Below are positions 1 through 6,105 of a DNA stretch of 7,386 bases, piece by piece. The translations under genes were made by a program, and so were the position numbers. The stretch comes from Candidatus Zixiibacteriota bacterium (GTDB taxonomy: Bacteria; SM23-81). Below the pieces are notes generated by a model, which did no database searches, was not told where the DNA came from, and was given only the letters and a program-made list of their open reading frames with translations. The number at the start of each line of letters is the position of its first letter. Position 1 is the stretch's first letter. The DNA is taken from NCBI GenBank assembly GCA_030628225.1, contig DAOVRJ010000120.1, forward strand, positions 1-7,386, read 5' to 3'.

Positions 1-92
1 AGGGTACACAGGTATCCCTTTTTATGGGTCGTTCACTATTACGGAGAGTTCCCGGCGGAAAAATCCTACAGTGGCCCCAGGGCATGCTGGCC

Positions 93-121
93 AGAGCGAG
101 GGGGAAACTTCCCCCTACAAA
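93..121 (-). repeat. Degenerate G/C-rich direct repeat, copy 1
   Basis: Read on the minus strand, this motif starts TTTG, then AGGGGGA, then GT and a run of C, and ends in GCTCT. The same order of blocks recurs at 310-342 in the same orientation, with several substitutions and a small insertion. Within this copy, AGGGGGA (99-105) can pair with TCCCCCT (110-116) around a 4-nt loop. No T-run follows the hairpin on either strand, so I do not call it a terminator. The relation to copy 2 is by eye and partly driven by the G/C runs. Confidence 0.3.
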
Positions 122-127
122 AAGATT

Positions 128-256
128 CATTTCAAATTGCAAAGTGCAAATTTTAAATTGAAAAATGAAGTGCGAAACCAATGATCCGGAAACTTATCAG
201 TGAGTTCATGCTAAGTCAATTTAATATTTGATATTTACATTTTACAATTTGCAATG
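128..256. repeat. AT-rich imperfect inverted repeat
   Basis: The left arm (128-161) and the reverse complement of the right arm (216-256) share the order CATT-CAAATTG, AAA-TG-AAAT and TTAAATTGA. They differ by a few substitutions and by about 7 extra bases in the right arm. About 54 nt separate the arms, so the whole could fold into a long cruciform or RNA hairpin. No transposase or other gene is inside. It may be a small non-autonomous repeat element or an intergenic repeat family. Its low complexity means that chance similarity contributes to the match. Confidence 0.45.
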
Positions 257-275
257 GCAGCACCGCAGGTGCTGC
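257..275. repeat. Perfect 8-bp hairpin beside the inverted repeat
   Basis: GCAGCACC (257-264) and GGTGCTGC (268-275) are exact reverse complements around a 3-nt loop. The hairpin directly abuts the right arm of the AT-rich inverted repeat. No T-run follows it on either strand, so it is not a typical intrinsic terminator. It may be part of the same repeat element. Confidence 0.5.
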
Positions 276-309
276 TAAATCGAGGGAGCGTGGTGGGTTG
301 CGACCCAAG

Positions 310-342
310 AGAGCAACAGGTGGGGTGGACCTCCCCCTCAAA
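310..342 (-). repeat. Degenerate G/C-rich direct repeat, copy 2
   Basis: On the minus strand this reads TTTG, AGGGGGA, GGT, a C-run and finally GCTCT, the same order as at 93-121. The two copies flank the AT-rich inverted repeat in direct orientation and share the exact block TCCCCCT on the plus strand. The copy begins just downstream of the operon terminator. The match is degenerate and needs copies elsewhere in the genome to be convincing. Confidence 0.3.
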
Positions 343-346
343 CAAC

Positions 347-373
347 AAAAAAGCCGATCTCATCGAGACCGGC
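347..373 (-). terminator. Rho-independent terminator of the efflux operon
   Basis: On the minus strand a 9-bp stem, GCCGGTCTC (373-365) with GAGATCGGC (361-353), closes a 3-nt loop and is followed directly by six T (352-347). The stem can be extended by two A-T pairs at its base. One pair (369/357) is G-U in minus-strand RNA but an A-C mismatch in plus-strand RNA, so the structure fits minus-strand transcription better. It lies about 30 nt after the stop of the PDRP gene and is the only good terminator in the window. Confidence 0.9.
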
Positions 374-402
374 TTTCCCTTTTTCTGATATATCATTCCG
401 CT

Positions 403-1233
403 CTATTCCGGCACATGCATGCCCAGCAACTCCATGATCACCGTGGCCGCCTCTTCGATTGATCGCATGGTCACATCGAAGGTCTGCCATCTATTTTCCT
501 GAAAGATCTCCATGCTCAGCTTGAGCTCTTTCCTGATCACCCTCAAATCCGTATAGGATGGCAAATCCATCCGGTAGCTCTCAGCACGGGCTTTGCGGAG
601 CAGCTTAAGCCTTTCCGGGCGGATGACCAGCCCGACCACCTTGTGTGGGTCAATCTCGAAGAGCTTTTCGGGCAGCCTGGCATCCGGAACGATGGGCACA
701 TTGGCCACCTTGAACCCTCTATAGGAAAGATATATACTTATTGGTGTTTTACAGGTACGGGAGACACCCACCAGTACAATATCAGCCCTGTGCAGATCCC
801 CGGGCCTGAGTCCATCGTCGTGTTTTATAGCGAAATTCATGGCCTCGATACGTTCGAAGTAGGCCTGATCCAGTCCCTTGAATAGCCCCGGCTTAGCCAT
901 GGGAGAGAGCTCCAGGAGATCGGTGAGCCTGCTTAGCACCGGCCCTAAAATATCGATGATCGGCACCGCATGCTTCCGTCCACTGGTGAGGATCATCCTC
1001 CTCAGCTCTGGCACGACCAATGTGTACACCACAATTCCGCGCACCTTTCCGGCATCCCTTATGACCTCACGAATCTGAACGGCATTGCGCACATATCTCA
1101 CCCGGTGGATGGTAGTCTGAGAGGTGCTGAACTGCGTCAGAGCTGCCTTTACAACCAGCTCGCAGGTCGACCCCGTGGCATCTGAGACGATGAAAATATG
1201 GCGCATCTTCCGCGTTGCAGGCTTCTTGGCCAT
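403..1233 (-). CDS. Pyruvate,phosphate dikinase / PEP synthase regulatory protein (DUF299, PSRP family)
   Basis: This 276-residue cytoplasmic protein belongs to the bifunctional DUF299 kinase/pyrophosphorylase family. Known members inactivate PPDK or PEP synthase by ADP-dependent phosphorylation of an active-site threonine and reactivate it by Pi-dependent dephosphorylation, controlling pyruvate-to-PEP flux. The N-terminus has the family segment IFIVSDATGST (13-23). The central AYFERIEAMNFA (124-135) is typical, a P-loop GVSRTCKT lies at 156-163, followed by KVANVPIVP (175-183) and GLVIRPERL (201-209). Full length matches the family. KVANVPIVP resembles the PPDK-regulator (YqfL-like) branch more than E. 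coli PpsR, so PPDK is the likelier target, by inference. C161 sits where family members I recall have S or G. The ATG is supported by GGAG 8 nt upstream. It is the last gene of the operon, 40 nt after the hydrolase gene; no PPDK or PEP synthase gene is in the window. Confidence 0.95.
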   Translation of the reverse strand: MAKKPATRKMRHIFIVSDATGSTCELVVKAALTQFSTSQTTIHRVRYVRNAVQIREVIRDAGKVRGIVVYTLVVPELRRMILTSGRKHAVPIIDILGPVLSRLTDLLELSPMAKPGLFKGLDQAYFERIEAMNFAIKHDDGLRPGDLHRADIVLVGVSRTCKTPISIYLSYRGFKVANVPIVPDARLPEKLFEIDPHKVVGLVIRPERLKLLRKARAESYRMDLPSYTDLRVIRKELKLSMEIFQENRWQTFDVTMRSIEEAATVIMELLGMHVPE

Positions 1234-1241
1234 CTTGCCTA

Positions 1242-1245
1242 CTCC
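1242..1245 (-). promoter_or_regulatory. Ribosome binding site of the PDRP gene
   Basis: GGAG on the minus strand lies 8 nt before the ATG at 1233. This supports the first ATG over the internal one at residue 11, which begins MRHIFIVSDATG and would also keep the conserved N-terminal motif. Confidence 0.7.
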
Positions 1246-1273
1246 ATGACTTTAAGTTAGTAAAACTCTATCA

Positions 1274-1873
1274 CTAGCCACCCAAGATACGCATCACCTG
1301 TTCGCAGGTCACCAGATAGGCAAATCCAAAGGCCAGGTTGCTCAGTGTGGCCCGATGGAGCTCCTCGGTGGCGGTGGCCGTACCGTCGGCCAGGAAGAAG
1401 ACCCGGAAATCCCGGACGAAGGCGTCCCGGGCGGTGGTCTCACAGCACAGATTGGTCATCACCCCTCCGATGATCAGGTCTTTGATGCCTTGCTTGTGCA
1501 GGTGACTCTCCAGATCCGTCCCATAAAAAGCGCTGTAGCGATTCTTGGCCACTACCTTCTCTCCGGCCAGCGGCACGATCTCCGGCATCAGCTGCGCTTC
1601 AAAAGTTCCGCACATGATCAGGCTCCCCCACCACTGCAGCAGCATACCCCCTTCATTCTGCCGGCTCCCATGGCCATGCTGGCTATATATCACCGGCAGG
1701 TCATGCTGGCGGCATGCGTAGATAAGCTTCACCAGACGGGGGAGAATTTGCCCGGCCAGAGGCCGAAAGTGTTCCTGCATGTCCACCACCAGCAGGGCGC
1801 TCTGTTCCGGCATTATTTTGGCCCGGTGGGGATGTCTCCGGGACAATTCCCTAATGAACTCCTCGTTTTCCAT
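1274..1873 (-). CDS. Isochorismatase-family cysteine hydrolase
   Basis: This is a 199-residue soluble alpha/beta hydrolase of the isochorismatase-like superfamily. The Asp-Lys-Cys triad is visible: D31 in LLVVDMQEHF, K110 in VVAKNRYSAFYGTDLE, and C143 in GGVMTNLCCETTARDA, where VMT matches the usual cis-peptide region before the nucleophile. A second Cys (C144) follows. The substrate cannot be read from the sequence; family members cleave isochorismate, nicotinamide, N-carbamoyl compounds and others. The nicotinamidase metal motif (DxH...H) is absent; the corresponding strand reads YSQHGHG (63-69). The chosen ATG lies inside the last codons of the RND gene (23-nt overlap), implying translational coupling. 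An in-frame GTG at 1894 would add seven residues (overlap 44 nt) but has no Shine-Dalgarno sequence; the ATG has only a weak one, so the start is uncertain. Three consecutive in-frame stops end the gene. Confidence 0.92.
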   Translation of the reverse strand: MENEEFIRELSRRHPHRAKIMPEQSALLVVDMQEHFRPLAGQILPRLVKLIYACRQHDLPVIYSQHGHGSRQNEGGMLLQWWGSLIMCGTFEAQLMPEIVPLAGEKVVAKNRYSAFYGTDLESHLHKQGIKDLIIGGVMTNLCCETTARDAFVRDFRVFFLADGTATATEELHRATLSNLAFGFAYLVTCEQVMRILGG

Positions 1874-4800
1874 CGGCAGCACCCATATCTCCACTGGAAA
1901 CAGTGGCTTTCTTCTCCCGGTGAACGATCCACAGAAGCCTGTTTTTAACCCTTTCGGCGAATGAGTCTGTGTATGTGTAGATCACGGGAACGACCACCAG
2001 GGTCAGCAGTGTCGATACGGTCAGTCCTCCAATCACTGCAATGGCCATTGGAGCCCTGACCTCTGATCCCTCTCCCATACCTATAGCCAGAGGCGTCAGA
2101 CCCAGAATGGTGGTCAGGGCTGTTAGCAGGATGGGACGCAGACGCACCCCGCCGGCTTTTATCAGAGCGTCCCGACGGTTAAGCCCTGACTCCCGAGCCC
2201 TTTGGACGTAGTCCAGAAGCACGATAGCATTATTCACCACGATGCCTAGTAACATGACGATCCCGATCAGGGCATTAACGGTGATGGTGGAACCCATTAT
2301 CAGGTGAGCGACGAACAGGGCCAAAAGAGCCCCGGTGACGGCAAAGGGGATGGAGAACATAATGGTGAAGGGGTGCACGAAGGACTCGAACAGGGCGGCC
2401 ATAATCATATAGACCAGTAAAGCGGCGAAGATGAAATCGATGATCAAATCCTGCATTGACTCTCGCATGGATTCATCCTCGCCGGAGTAACTGATCAGAT
2501 ACCCGTCGGGCAGGCGGATCTTGTCCATCTCCCTGCGCACATCGGTCATTGTGCTGCGCAGATCCCTGTCGCCAATGTTTCCCCCTATCAAGGCAACGCG
2601 CATCTGATTCTCCCGATAGAGCTTTGCCGGCATCTGTCCATACTCCATCCTGGCCACCTGCCGCAGGGGAACATCAATGCCCAGCGGGGAATGAATCATC
2701 ACGCTGCCCAGTCGCTCTATTTCGTTTCGCTGGTTCTCAGCCAACTGAACCCGAATGTCGATCTCGGTGCCATACTTCTCCACCCGTGTGGCCACTTTTC
2801 CCTGAAGCGCGGTCTGGATGGTCTGGCCAATCTGAAAGGCTCCCAGGCCAAGATTGGCCGCTTTCTCCCTGTCCACCACCCAGCGAATCTCCGGGTTGGC
2901 CTCCTCCACGCTGCTGGTGGTCTCCTTGATACCCAGCACACCTCCCAATCGGCTCTCTATCTGCTGGGCCAGATTCTTCAGCACATCAAAATCCTGACCG
3001 CTGACCTTGATCTCCACATCCCCGTGTGCGCTGCCCTGCATCTGGTCCATGGTGGCTACCTGGAATTTAGCTCGCCCTATCTGTCGCAAAGTGTCCCGCA
3101 GCACATCGACCACCTCCATGGTGGTGACATCCCGCTTGTCCCTGTCCACCAATCGGACGATCATGGTGGCCACGTTTGCCACCTGATCGGCGGTTGCATC
3201 TCCCGCTTCCCCCCCCATGTCAAACACCACCTCGGTTGCTGGCAGACTGAACAAATAGTCCTCCAGCTCCGTCATCAGAGCCTTGGTCTCCTCCAGGGGA
3301 GATCCCGCCGGAAGGGTGACAAAGATCTGGAAGATGCCTTCGTCGGATTGGGGCATGAAATCGACCCCAATGGCGGGGACCAAAAACAGAGAGCCCACGA
3401 AGAGGATCAGGGCAAACAGCAGAATTCGTACCCTGTGGTTTAGAGAATTATTCAGGACTCGCAGATAAATCCGGCGTATGGGATCGATGAAGCTCTGAGC
3501 TTTAACGATCCGGGCTGTGGCCTTTTGATTCAACAACTTTGCTGATATCATGGGCACCAGGGTCAATGCTACTATCAGGCTGGCCGAGAGGGAAAAGGCG
3601 ATGCTGGCTGCCAGCTGCCCGAAGAGAATTTTCACCACCCCGGCGGTGAACAGGATGGGGATGAAAATAACCATGGTGGTCAGGGTAGAAGCGGTAATGG
3701 CCATGGCCACCTGAGCCGCTCCTTTGCTGGCCGCCGTGTTGCGGTCCTCTCCTCCCTGAAGCCGGCGGTAGATGTTCTCCAAGACCACTATGGAGTTGTC
3801 CACCAGCATGCCGATGCCTATGGCCAAACCTCCCAGGGAGATGATGTTGATGGAAATGCCCAAAAAGTACAGGGGAAAGAATGTGATCAGCACCGAGATG
3901 GGAATGGCCGTGCCGATGATAAAAGAAGCGCGATAACTACGCAGGAAGAGAAAAAGGACCAGCACCGCCAGGATGGCCCCGAACAGGGCCGCGTTTCGCA
4001 CATTGTTCACCGATGCCTGAATATAGGTGGCCGAGTCGAAAAGCTCGCTCATGGCAACATCTGCAGGCAGACGTTTCTCGATCCGGCTCAGCTCCTTGCG
4101 CACTCTCTTGGACACCTCCACGGTATTGGCGTCTGACTGCTTCATGATGGCTACCACAGTGCTATTCTGCCCCTGCATCCGGGCGAAAGCCGTCTCCTCC
4201 ACTGGAGCATATATCACCGTGGCTATATCCCTCAGTCGCACGGGCACACCACCAACCACGGTCACAACAACATTCTTGATATCATCCAGGCTCTCGAACT
4301 CGCCCCGAGATTTGACCTGATAGTCGCGCCCTCCCTGTACGATATGCCCCGAGCTAATATCCAGATTCTCTGCCCGGAGCTGCTGCACCAGCCGATCGAG
4401 GGACAATCCCACCCCCATCAGCCTCTTCTGGTCCACCTGAACGGAGATCTCCCTGAAACCCCCTCCCCAAACCCATACCGAGCCCACACCATCTAGCTGT
4501 TCCAGATAGGGCTGGACCAGGTCCTCGGCCATCTTGCGCAGCTCGCGCATGGTTCTCTTGTCGCTGTTGATCCCGTGGACGGACACCGGAATGCTGCTGG
4601 GATCGTACTTGAGCAGCATGGGGTTCTCCATGTCCTCGGGCAGAAAACCATCCTTGTATTGCTCGATCATCTCCCGGATGTCCGTCATGGCCTGGTCCAG
4701 GTCCGTTCCCCACTTGAACTCCAGCTGCATCGAACAATTTCCCAGGCGAGACGTCGAGCTGACATTTTTGATGCCAGCCGCCCGGCTTACGGCCATCTCC

Positions 4801-5000
4801 AGTGGTTTTGTGACCAGCTTCTCGATCTCCTGGGGACCAACGCCAGGGTAGTTGGCCGATAGAAAGATGACTGGAAGGTAGATGTCCGGGATGAACTCCA
4901 CGGGCATTTTTATCAATGAGACCAAACCCAGAACCACGAATACCATGACGATCATGGTGATGGCCACAGGCCTCTTGACCGAAAAATTAGAAAGAAACAT
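1851..5000 (-). CDS. RND efflux transporter, inner-membrane pump (AcrB/HAE1-type)
   Basis: This 1049-residue proton-driven RND pump takes substrates from the inner membrane or periplasm and passes them to the adaptor and outer-membrane channel. The layout is complete and duplicated: TM1 (about 11-30), a porter domain half, TM2-TM6 (about 337-487), TM7 (about 524-543), the second porter half, and TM8-TM12 (about 853-1008). Family motifs include MPVEFIPD (32-39), VDFMPQSDEG (547-556), GIGMLVDNSIVVLEN in TM4 (395-409), GIVVNNAIVLLDY in TM10 (919-931) and RLRPILLTALTTILGLTPLA (953-972). Against AcrB, D401 matches D407, but N402 replaces D408 and N923 replaces K940, while R953 and T960 match R971 and T978. 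This is a drug/HAE1-type pump, not a heavy-metal CusA type by overall motif set; substrate unknown. The ATG overlaps the adaptor stop by 14 nt and has GAGG 6 nt upstream. Confidence 0.97.
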   Translation of the reverse strand: MFLSNFSVKRPVAITMIVMVFVVLGLVSLIKMPVEFIPDIYLPVIFLSANYPGVGPQEIEKLVTKPLEMAVSRAAGIKNVSSTSRLGNCSMQLEFKWGTDLDQAMTDIREMIEQYKDGFLPEDMENPMLLKYDPSSIPVSVHGINSDKRTMRELRKMAEDLVQPYLEQLDGVGSVWVWGGGFREISVQVDQKRLMGVGLSLDRLVQQLRAENLDISSGHIVQGGRDYQVKSRGEFESLDDIKNVVVTVVGGVPVRLRDIATVIYAPVEETAFARMQGQNSTVVAIMKQSDANTVEVSKRVRKELSRIEKRLPADVAMSELFDSATYIQASVNNVRNAALFGAILAVLVLFLFLRSYRASFIIGTAIPISVLITFFPLYFLGISINIISLGGLAIGIGMLVDNSIVVLENIYRRLQGGEDRNTAASKGAAQVAMAITASTLTTMVIFIPILFTAGVVKILFGQLAASIAFSLSASLIVALTLVPMISAKLLNQKATARIVKAQSFIDPIRRIYLRVLNNSLNHRVRILLFALILFVGSLFLVPAIGVDFMPQSDEGIFQIFVTLPAGSPLEETKALMTELEDYLFSLPATEVVFDMGGEAGDATADQVANVATMIVRLVDRDKRDVTTMEVVDVLRDTLRQIGRAKFQVATMDQMQGSAHGDVEIKVSGQDFDVLKNLAQQIESRLGGVLGIKETTSSVEEANPEIRWVVDREKAANLGLGAFQIGQTIQTALQGKVATRVEKYGTEIDIRVQLAENQRNEIERLGSVMIHSPLGIDVPLRQVARMEYGQMPAKLYRENQMRVALIGGNIGDRDLRSTMTDVRREMDKIRLPDGYLISYSGEDESMRESMQDLIIDFIFAALLVYMIMAALFESFVHPFTIMFSIPFAVTGALLALFVAHLIMGSTITVNALIGIVMLLGIVVNNAIVLLDYVQRARESGLNRRDALIKAGGVRLRPILLTALTTILGLTPLAIGMGEGSEVRAPMAIAVIGGLTVSTLLTLVVVPVIYTYTDSFAERVKNRLLWIVHREKKATVSSGDMGAADGKRGVH

Positions 5001-6081
5001 CGCCGTCCTCGCTTACCTTTTTACTTTCGCTGGCCGCATCTTGATAAGTTGTTTTCACCAAATCTCCCTCTTTTAATCCAAACTGCCCCCGAACCACCAC
5101 CTTCTCCTGATCGGTAAGGCCTTTAACGATCTCCACCCTGCCATCCTGCTCCACGCCGGAGATCACCTCCCTGACCATGGCTTTTCCTTCCTCCACCACG
5201 AAAACGTGTTCTAAGCCCATGTCTCTTATAATGCCACTCTGGGGAATGGAAAGCACATCCTGCCGGCGATCTACAACCAGCTCGATGTCTGCCAACATGC
5301 CTGGTTTCAATAATCCTCTATCGTTGAGCGCCGTGATCTCCACCTCCATAGTGCGACTGAGACGATCTATGGTCAGGCCGGTGCGGGTCACCTGGCCCGT
5401 AAATATCTCTCCCGGATAAGTGTCCAGGAAGATCCTGGCCTCCTGGCCCACTTTGATCCGCGGCACCTCGTCCTCAGGGACCCCGATGATGGCCTTTACA
5501 GTATCAATTTTCACCAGCCTGTATACGGGTGGTCCACCCATCATGGCGTTATAATATTCCCCCACCTCGCCGTTCTTTTCAGCAACAGAACCGCTAAAGG
5601 GGGCGATGACACTGCTGTTCTTCAAGGCCCACTGCGCTACAATATAAGCAGCGTGAGCTTGCTTTTCTCCGACACGAACCGCCTCTATCCGGTCGTCGGA
5701 GACTATTTTCTCCCTGTGCAGGCGCTCGATCCTTTTTAGATCGGCGCTGGCCTTCTCGTAGGCCATCTTGGTCTGTTCCAAGTGAGCAACTATCTCCTCC
5801 TGACCCAATGTGGCCATGACGGCACCCTCAGTGACTCGCTCTCCTACCTCATAGTCGAGCTTGGCGATCCGGCCACTGAGGTTGAACTCCAGTCTGGCCT
5901 CCCTGTCGGGACGCAGCTCGCCGATAAAGCGCAACACATCCTCTGCATCCATAGCTTGTGGAGTCACCACTTGAACCGGTATGAGCTTATCTGTGCTATC
6001 ACTCTGCTCTTTCGACCCGCAGCCCATGAAAAACAATAAGGCCGTCGCTGCCACGCAAAAAGCCAATTTTGACACGGTCAT
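4987..6081 (-). CDS. RND efflux periplasmic adaptor (membrane fusion protein), lipoprotein
   Basis: This 364-residue adaptor of the HlyD/AcrA family bridges the RND pump and the outer-membrane channel. The N-terminus is a lipoprotein signal: positive start, hydrophobic core (6-20) and FMGC with acylated Cys at 21. Phe at -3 makes the lipobox slightly non-canonical. It continues with the split lipoyl/barrel-sandwich domain (RIAKLDYEVGERVTEGAVM at 71-89 and VIAPFSGSVAEKNGEVGEYY at 158-177). A short charged helical hairpin (about 98-150) separates the two halves. The beta-barrel domain (about 196-270, with LKPGMLADIELVV) is followed by a membrane-proximal domain (about 275-345). The length is normal for an adaptor with a short hairpin. 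It lies 24 nt after the channel gene. Its last codons overlap the RND start, so translation of adaptor and pump is probably coupled. Confidence 0.96.
   Translation of the reverse strand: MTVSKLAFCVAATALLFFMGCGSKEQSDSTDKLIPVQVVTPQAMDAEDVLRFIGELRPDREARLEFNLSGRIAKLDYEVGERVTEGAVMATLGQEEIVAHLEQTKMAYEKASADLKRIERLHREKIVSDDRIEAVRVGEKQAHAAYIVAQWALKNSSVIAPFSGSVAEKNGEVGEYYNAMMGGPPVYRLVKIDTVKAIIGVPEDEVPRIKVGQEARIFLDTYPGEIFTGQVTRTGLTIDRLSRTMEVEITALNDRGLLKPGMLADIELVVDRRQDVLSIPQSGIIRDMGLEHVFVVEEGKAMVREVISGVEQDGRVEIVKGLTDQEKVVVRGQFGLKEGDLVKTTYQDAASESKKVSEDGDVSF
5007..5010 (-). promoter_or_regulatory. Ribosome binding site of the RND transporter gene
   Basis: GAGG on the minus strand lies within the 3' end of the adaptor gene, 6 nt before the RND ATG at 5000. 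It supports that start and the 14-nt gene overlap. Confidence 0.65.
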
Positions 6082-6086
6082 CCGTT

Positions 6087-6093
6087 ACCTCCT
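6087..6093 (-). promoter_or_regulatory. Strong Shine-Dalgarno sequence of the adaptor gene
   Basis: AGGAGGT on the minus strand lies 5 nt before the adaptor ATG at 6081, in the 24-nt gap after the channel gene. It is the best ribosome binding site in the window and fixes the adaptor start. Confidence 0.85.
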
Positions 6094-6105
6094 CAACGAA
6101 ATCAG

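Larger units (their letters stand above)
1..346. other. Intergenic region with repeat-like structure and no recognisable gene
   Basis: No supported gene lies between the left edge and the operon terminator. All three plus frames are open from the edge to stops at 154-156, 182-184 and 159-161. Because they are equally open and none gives a familiar protein, this is not evidence of coding, although the last codons of a gene entering from the left cannot be excluded. The stretch is rich in potential hairpins: 1-19 (imperfect, followed by five T), 72-93, 99-116, 257-275 and 294-307. It also holds a long AT-rich inverted repeat at 128-256. Composition changes sharply from G/C-rich blocks at each side to an AT-rich centre, unlike the neighbouring genes. 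Confidence 0.6.

Noticed and set aside
1-23. Possible plus-strand terminator: imperfect hairpin (2-18) followed by five T
   Set aside because: The stem is only six pairs with a bulge and no upstream gene is visible, so it cannot be supported.
99-116. G/C-rich hairpin as a terminator
   Set aside because: The stem is good but no T-run follows on either strand.
1-182. End of a plus-strand protein gene entering from the left edge
   Set aside because: All three plus frames are open over this stretch and none gives a recognisable sequence, so openness carries no information.
128-256. CRISPR array or insertion sequence
   Set aside because: There are only two arms, inverted and degenerate, with no regular spacers and no transposase frame.
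1274-1873. Nicotinamidase (PncA) assignment for the hydrolase
   Set aside because: The DxH...H metal-binding motif is absent, although the triad is shared by the whole superfamily.
1355-1948. Plus-strand open frame of about 197 codons opposite the hydrolase gene
   Set aside because: It is antisense to the intact isochorismatase-family gene, crosses its boundary into the RND gene, and has no family resemblance.
2691-3443. Plus-strand open frame of about 250 codons inside the RND gene
   Set aside because: It is antisense to a well-conserved transporter, is rich in His, Leu and Gln with no recognisable motif, and is best explained as a shadow of the coding strand.
4354-4737. Minus-strand open frame in another phase within the RND gene
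   Set aside because: The glycine- and arginine-rich translation is a frame-shifted reading of the RND porter region; the true frame is continuous there, so it is not a frameshift remnant.
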